Shown: positions 63,103-64,000 of the stretch, piece after piece
How the letters are laid out: each line of letters begins with the position of its first letter
Position numbering within the stretch: position 1 is the first letter of the stretch
DNA from: JAIBJN01 sp963825255
GTDB lineage: Bacteria; Actinomycetota; Thermoleophilia; Gaiellales; Gaiellaceae
Assembly (NCBI GenBank): GCA_963825255.1
Contig: CAWGSF010000003.1
Location: 62,001 to 126,000, forward strand
Length of the DNA: 64,000 nucleotides
Direction of reading: 5' to 3'
Position numbers and translations under genes: made by a program
The notes under the pieces: model-generated
The model's input: only the letters and a program-made list of their open reading frames with translations
The model's database searches: none
Told to the model about the DNA's origin: nothing

Positions 63103-64000
63103 CTAGCGCGGACGCCGGGCGACGCGCCGGCGTGCGCGCGCCTGCGCCTTGCGCATGAGCGCGTCGTGCGTCCCCTGCGCGCCCTCGTCCTTGCCCGGAT
63201 GCTGGCGCTTCCAGCTCCCGCTCGGCCGGAGCGTCCAGGCCGTGTTGTCGGCCAGGAGCACGTCGAAGGCGCGGGCGAGCTGAGCCTGCGCCTTGGGATC
63301 CTCCACGGGCGCTGCGATCTCGATGCGGTGGTCGAGGTTCCGGGTCATGAGGTCGGCGCTCCCCATGAACGTGGTCGTCGTGTCGCCCGCCTCGAAGATG
63401 TAGTAGCGGCTGTGCTCGAGGAAGCGCCCGAGCACGCTCCGCACCTTGATCGTCTCGCTGAGCCCGGGGACGCCCGGCCGCAGCGTGCAGATCGAGCGGG
63501 CGACGATGTCGATCTCGGCTCCCGCCTGCGACGCCGCGTACAGCTCCTCGATGATCGCCTCGTCCGTGAGCGCGTTCGTCTTGAGCCGGATCCGAGCAGG
63601 CCGACCTTCGGTCGCGGCCCGGGCGACGCAGCGAATCTCGTCGACGATGCTGCTGCGCAGGTTGAACGGCGCGACGAGGAGCTTCCGGAAGCGCTGCGGG
63701 CGCCCGAAGCCGGTCACGTAGTTGAAGAGGTCGGCGACGTCGGCGGCGATCTCCTCGTCGGCCGTGAAGAGCCCGAAGTCCTCGTAGATGCGGGCCGTGA
63801 GGGCGTGGTAGTTGCCGGTGCCCACGTGGACGTACCGGCGCAGGACGTTGCCCTCGCGGCGCACGACGAGCGTCGTCTTCGCGTGGATCTTCAGATTCGG
63901 GAAGCCGTAGACGACGTGAACGCCCGCACGCTCCATGGCCCGCGACCACTCGATGTTCCGGTGCTCGTCGAAGCGGGCCTTGAGCTCCACGAGGCAGACG
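63103..64000 (-). CDS. ppk: polyphosphate kinase 1 (partial, N-terminus beyond window)
   Basis: The C-terminal ~299 residues of PPK1, which makes polyphosphate from ATP. The PLD-like catalytic domains are seen: LVELKARFDEHRNIEWSRAM, the auto-phosphorylated His in NLKIHAKTTLVVRR, YVHVGTGNYH, and the second PLD block MGSADLMTRNLDHRIE. The gene continues past the window edge. 37 bases upstream of ppx on the same strand. Confidence 0.95.
   Translation of the reverse strand, partial: VCLVELKARFDEHRNIEWSRAMERAGVHVVYGFPNLKIHAKTTLVVRREGNVLRRYVHVGTGNYHALTARIYEDFGLFTADEEIAADVADLFNYVTGFGRPQRFRKLLVAPFNLRSSIVDEIRCVARAATEGRPARIRLKTNALTDEAIIEELYAASQAGAEIDIVARSICTLRPGVPGLSETIKVRSVLGRFLEHSRYYIFEAGDTTTTFMGSADLMTRNLDHRIEIAAPVEDPKAQAQLARAFDVLLADNTAWTLRPSGSWKRQHPGKDEGAQGTHDALMRKAQARARRRVARRPR

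Overview
The window is very GC-rich DNA with dense, mostly operonic genes. WhiA, a coproheme decarboxylase (HemQ), a large SARP-type regulator, DisA-type cyclase chemistry and many apparently leaderless genes point to a high-GC actinobacterium. A deep-branching lineage such as Thermoleophilia is my inference, not something shown here. No CRISPR array, rRNA or complete mobile element was seen; there is one tRNA (Leu, CAG).

Layout. 1-9.8 kb: M48 protease end and phosphoesterase, then a reverse-strand block sigma factor-gpmI-tpiA-pgk-gap, an interruption (truncated epimerase plus an unknown forward gene), then whiA and ogt. 9.8-15.2 kb: proline catabolism (pruA), a DsbA/FrnE-like oxidoreductase whose first active-site Cys codon is TGA, an ArsR/SRPBCC pair and uvrC. 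15.2-22.9 kb: Sir2-GrpB fusion, diadenylate cyclase, GH63-like hydrolase, hemQ, a methyltransferase, small membrane proteins, bcp, a UPF0104 membrane protein. 22.9-28.7 kb: a giant SARP regulator and two secreted proteins whose promoters carry SARP-type direct repeats. 28.7-30.8 kb: sparse accessory stretch with DsrE, an integrase remnant and tRNA-Leu. 30.8-38 kb: small membrane proteins, ZIP transporter, M20 hydrolase, DedA, cupin, GNAT, FAD oxidoreductase, lpdA. 38-41.7 kb: 2-oxoacid dehydrogenase E1/E2 genes. 42-52.7 kb: translation block pheST, trmH, rplT-rpmI-infC, thrS. 53-58 kb: MFS carrier and a two-component system. 58-64 kb: PLP decarboxylase, then a polyphosphate-related group (CYTH-CHAD, Nudix, SixA, ppx, ppk).

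Two signals stand out. The oxidoreductase at 11614-12243 reads through in frame if UGA encodes selenocysteine, giving U-P-F-C at the CxxC site, and a 6-bp stem-loop sits 13 nt after the TGA as a bacterial SECIS would. Upstream of both secreted-protein genes next to the SARP regulator are two heptamers spaced by 4 bp, lying 8 bp before a -10 hexamer, the architecture of SARP operators.

Data quality: about twenty single-base frameshifts interrupt genes that are otherwise well conserved, including the essential pheT, several of them at G runs. Assembly indels are the simplest reading, so frameshifted genes are reported as whole loci. Several genes also seem to start at CTG behind a good ribosome-binding site.
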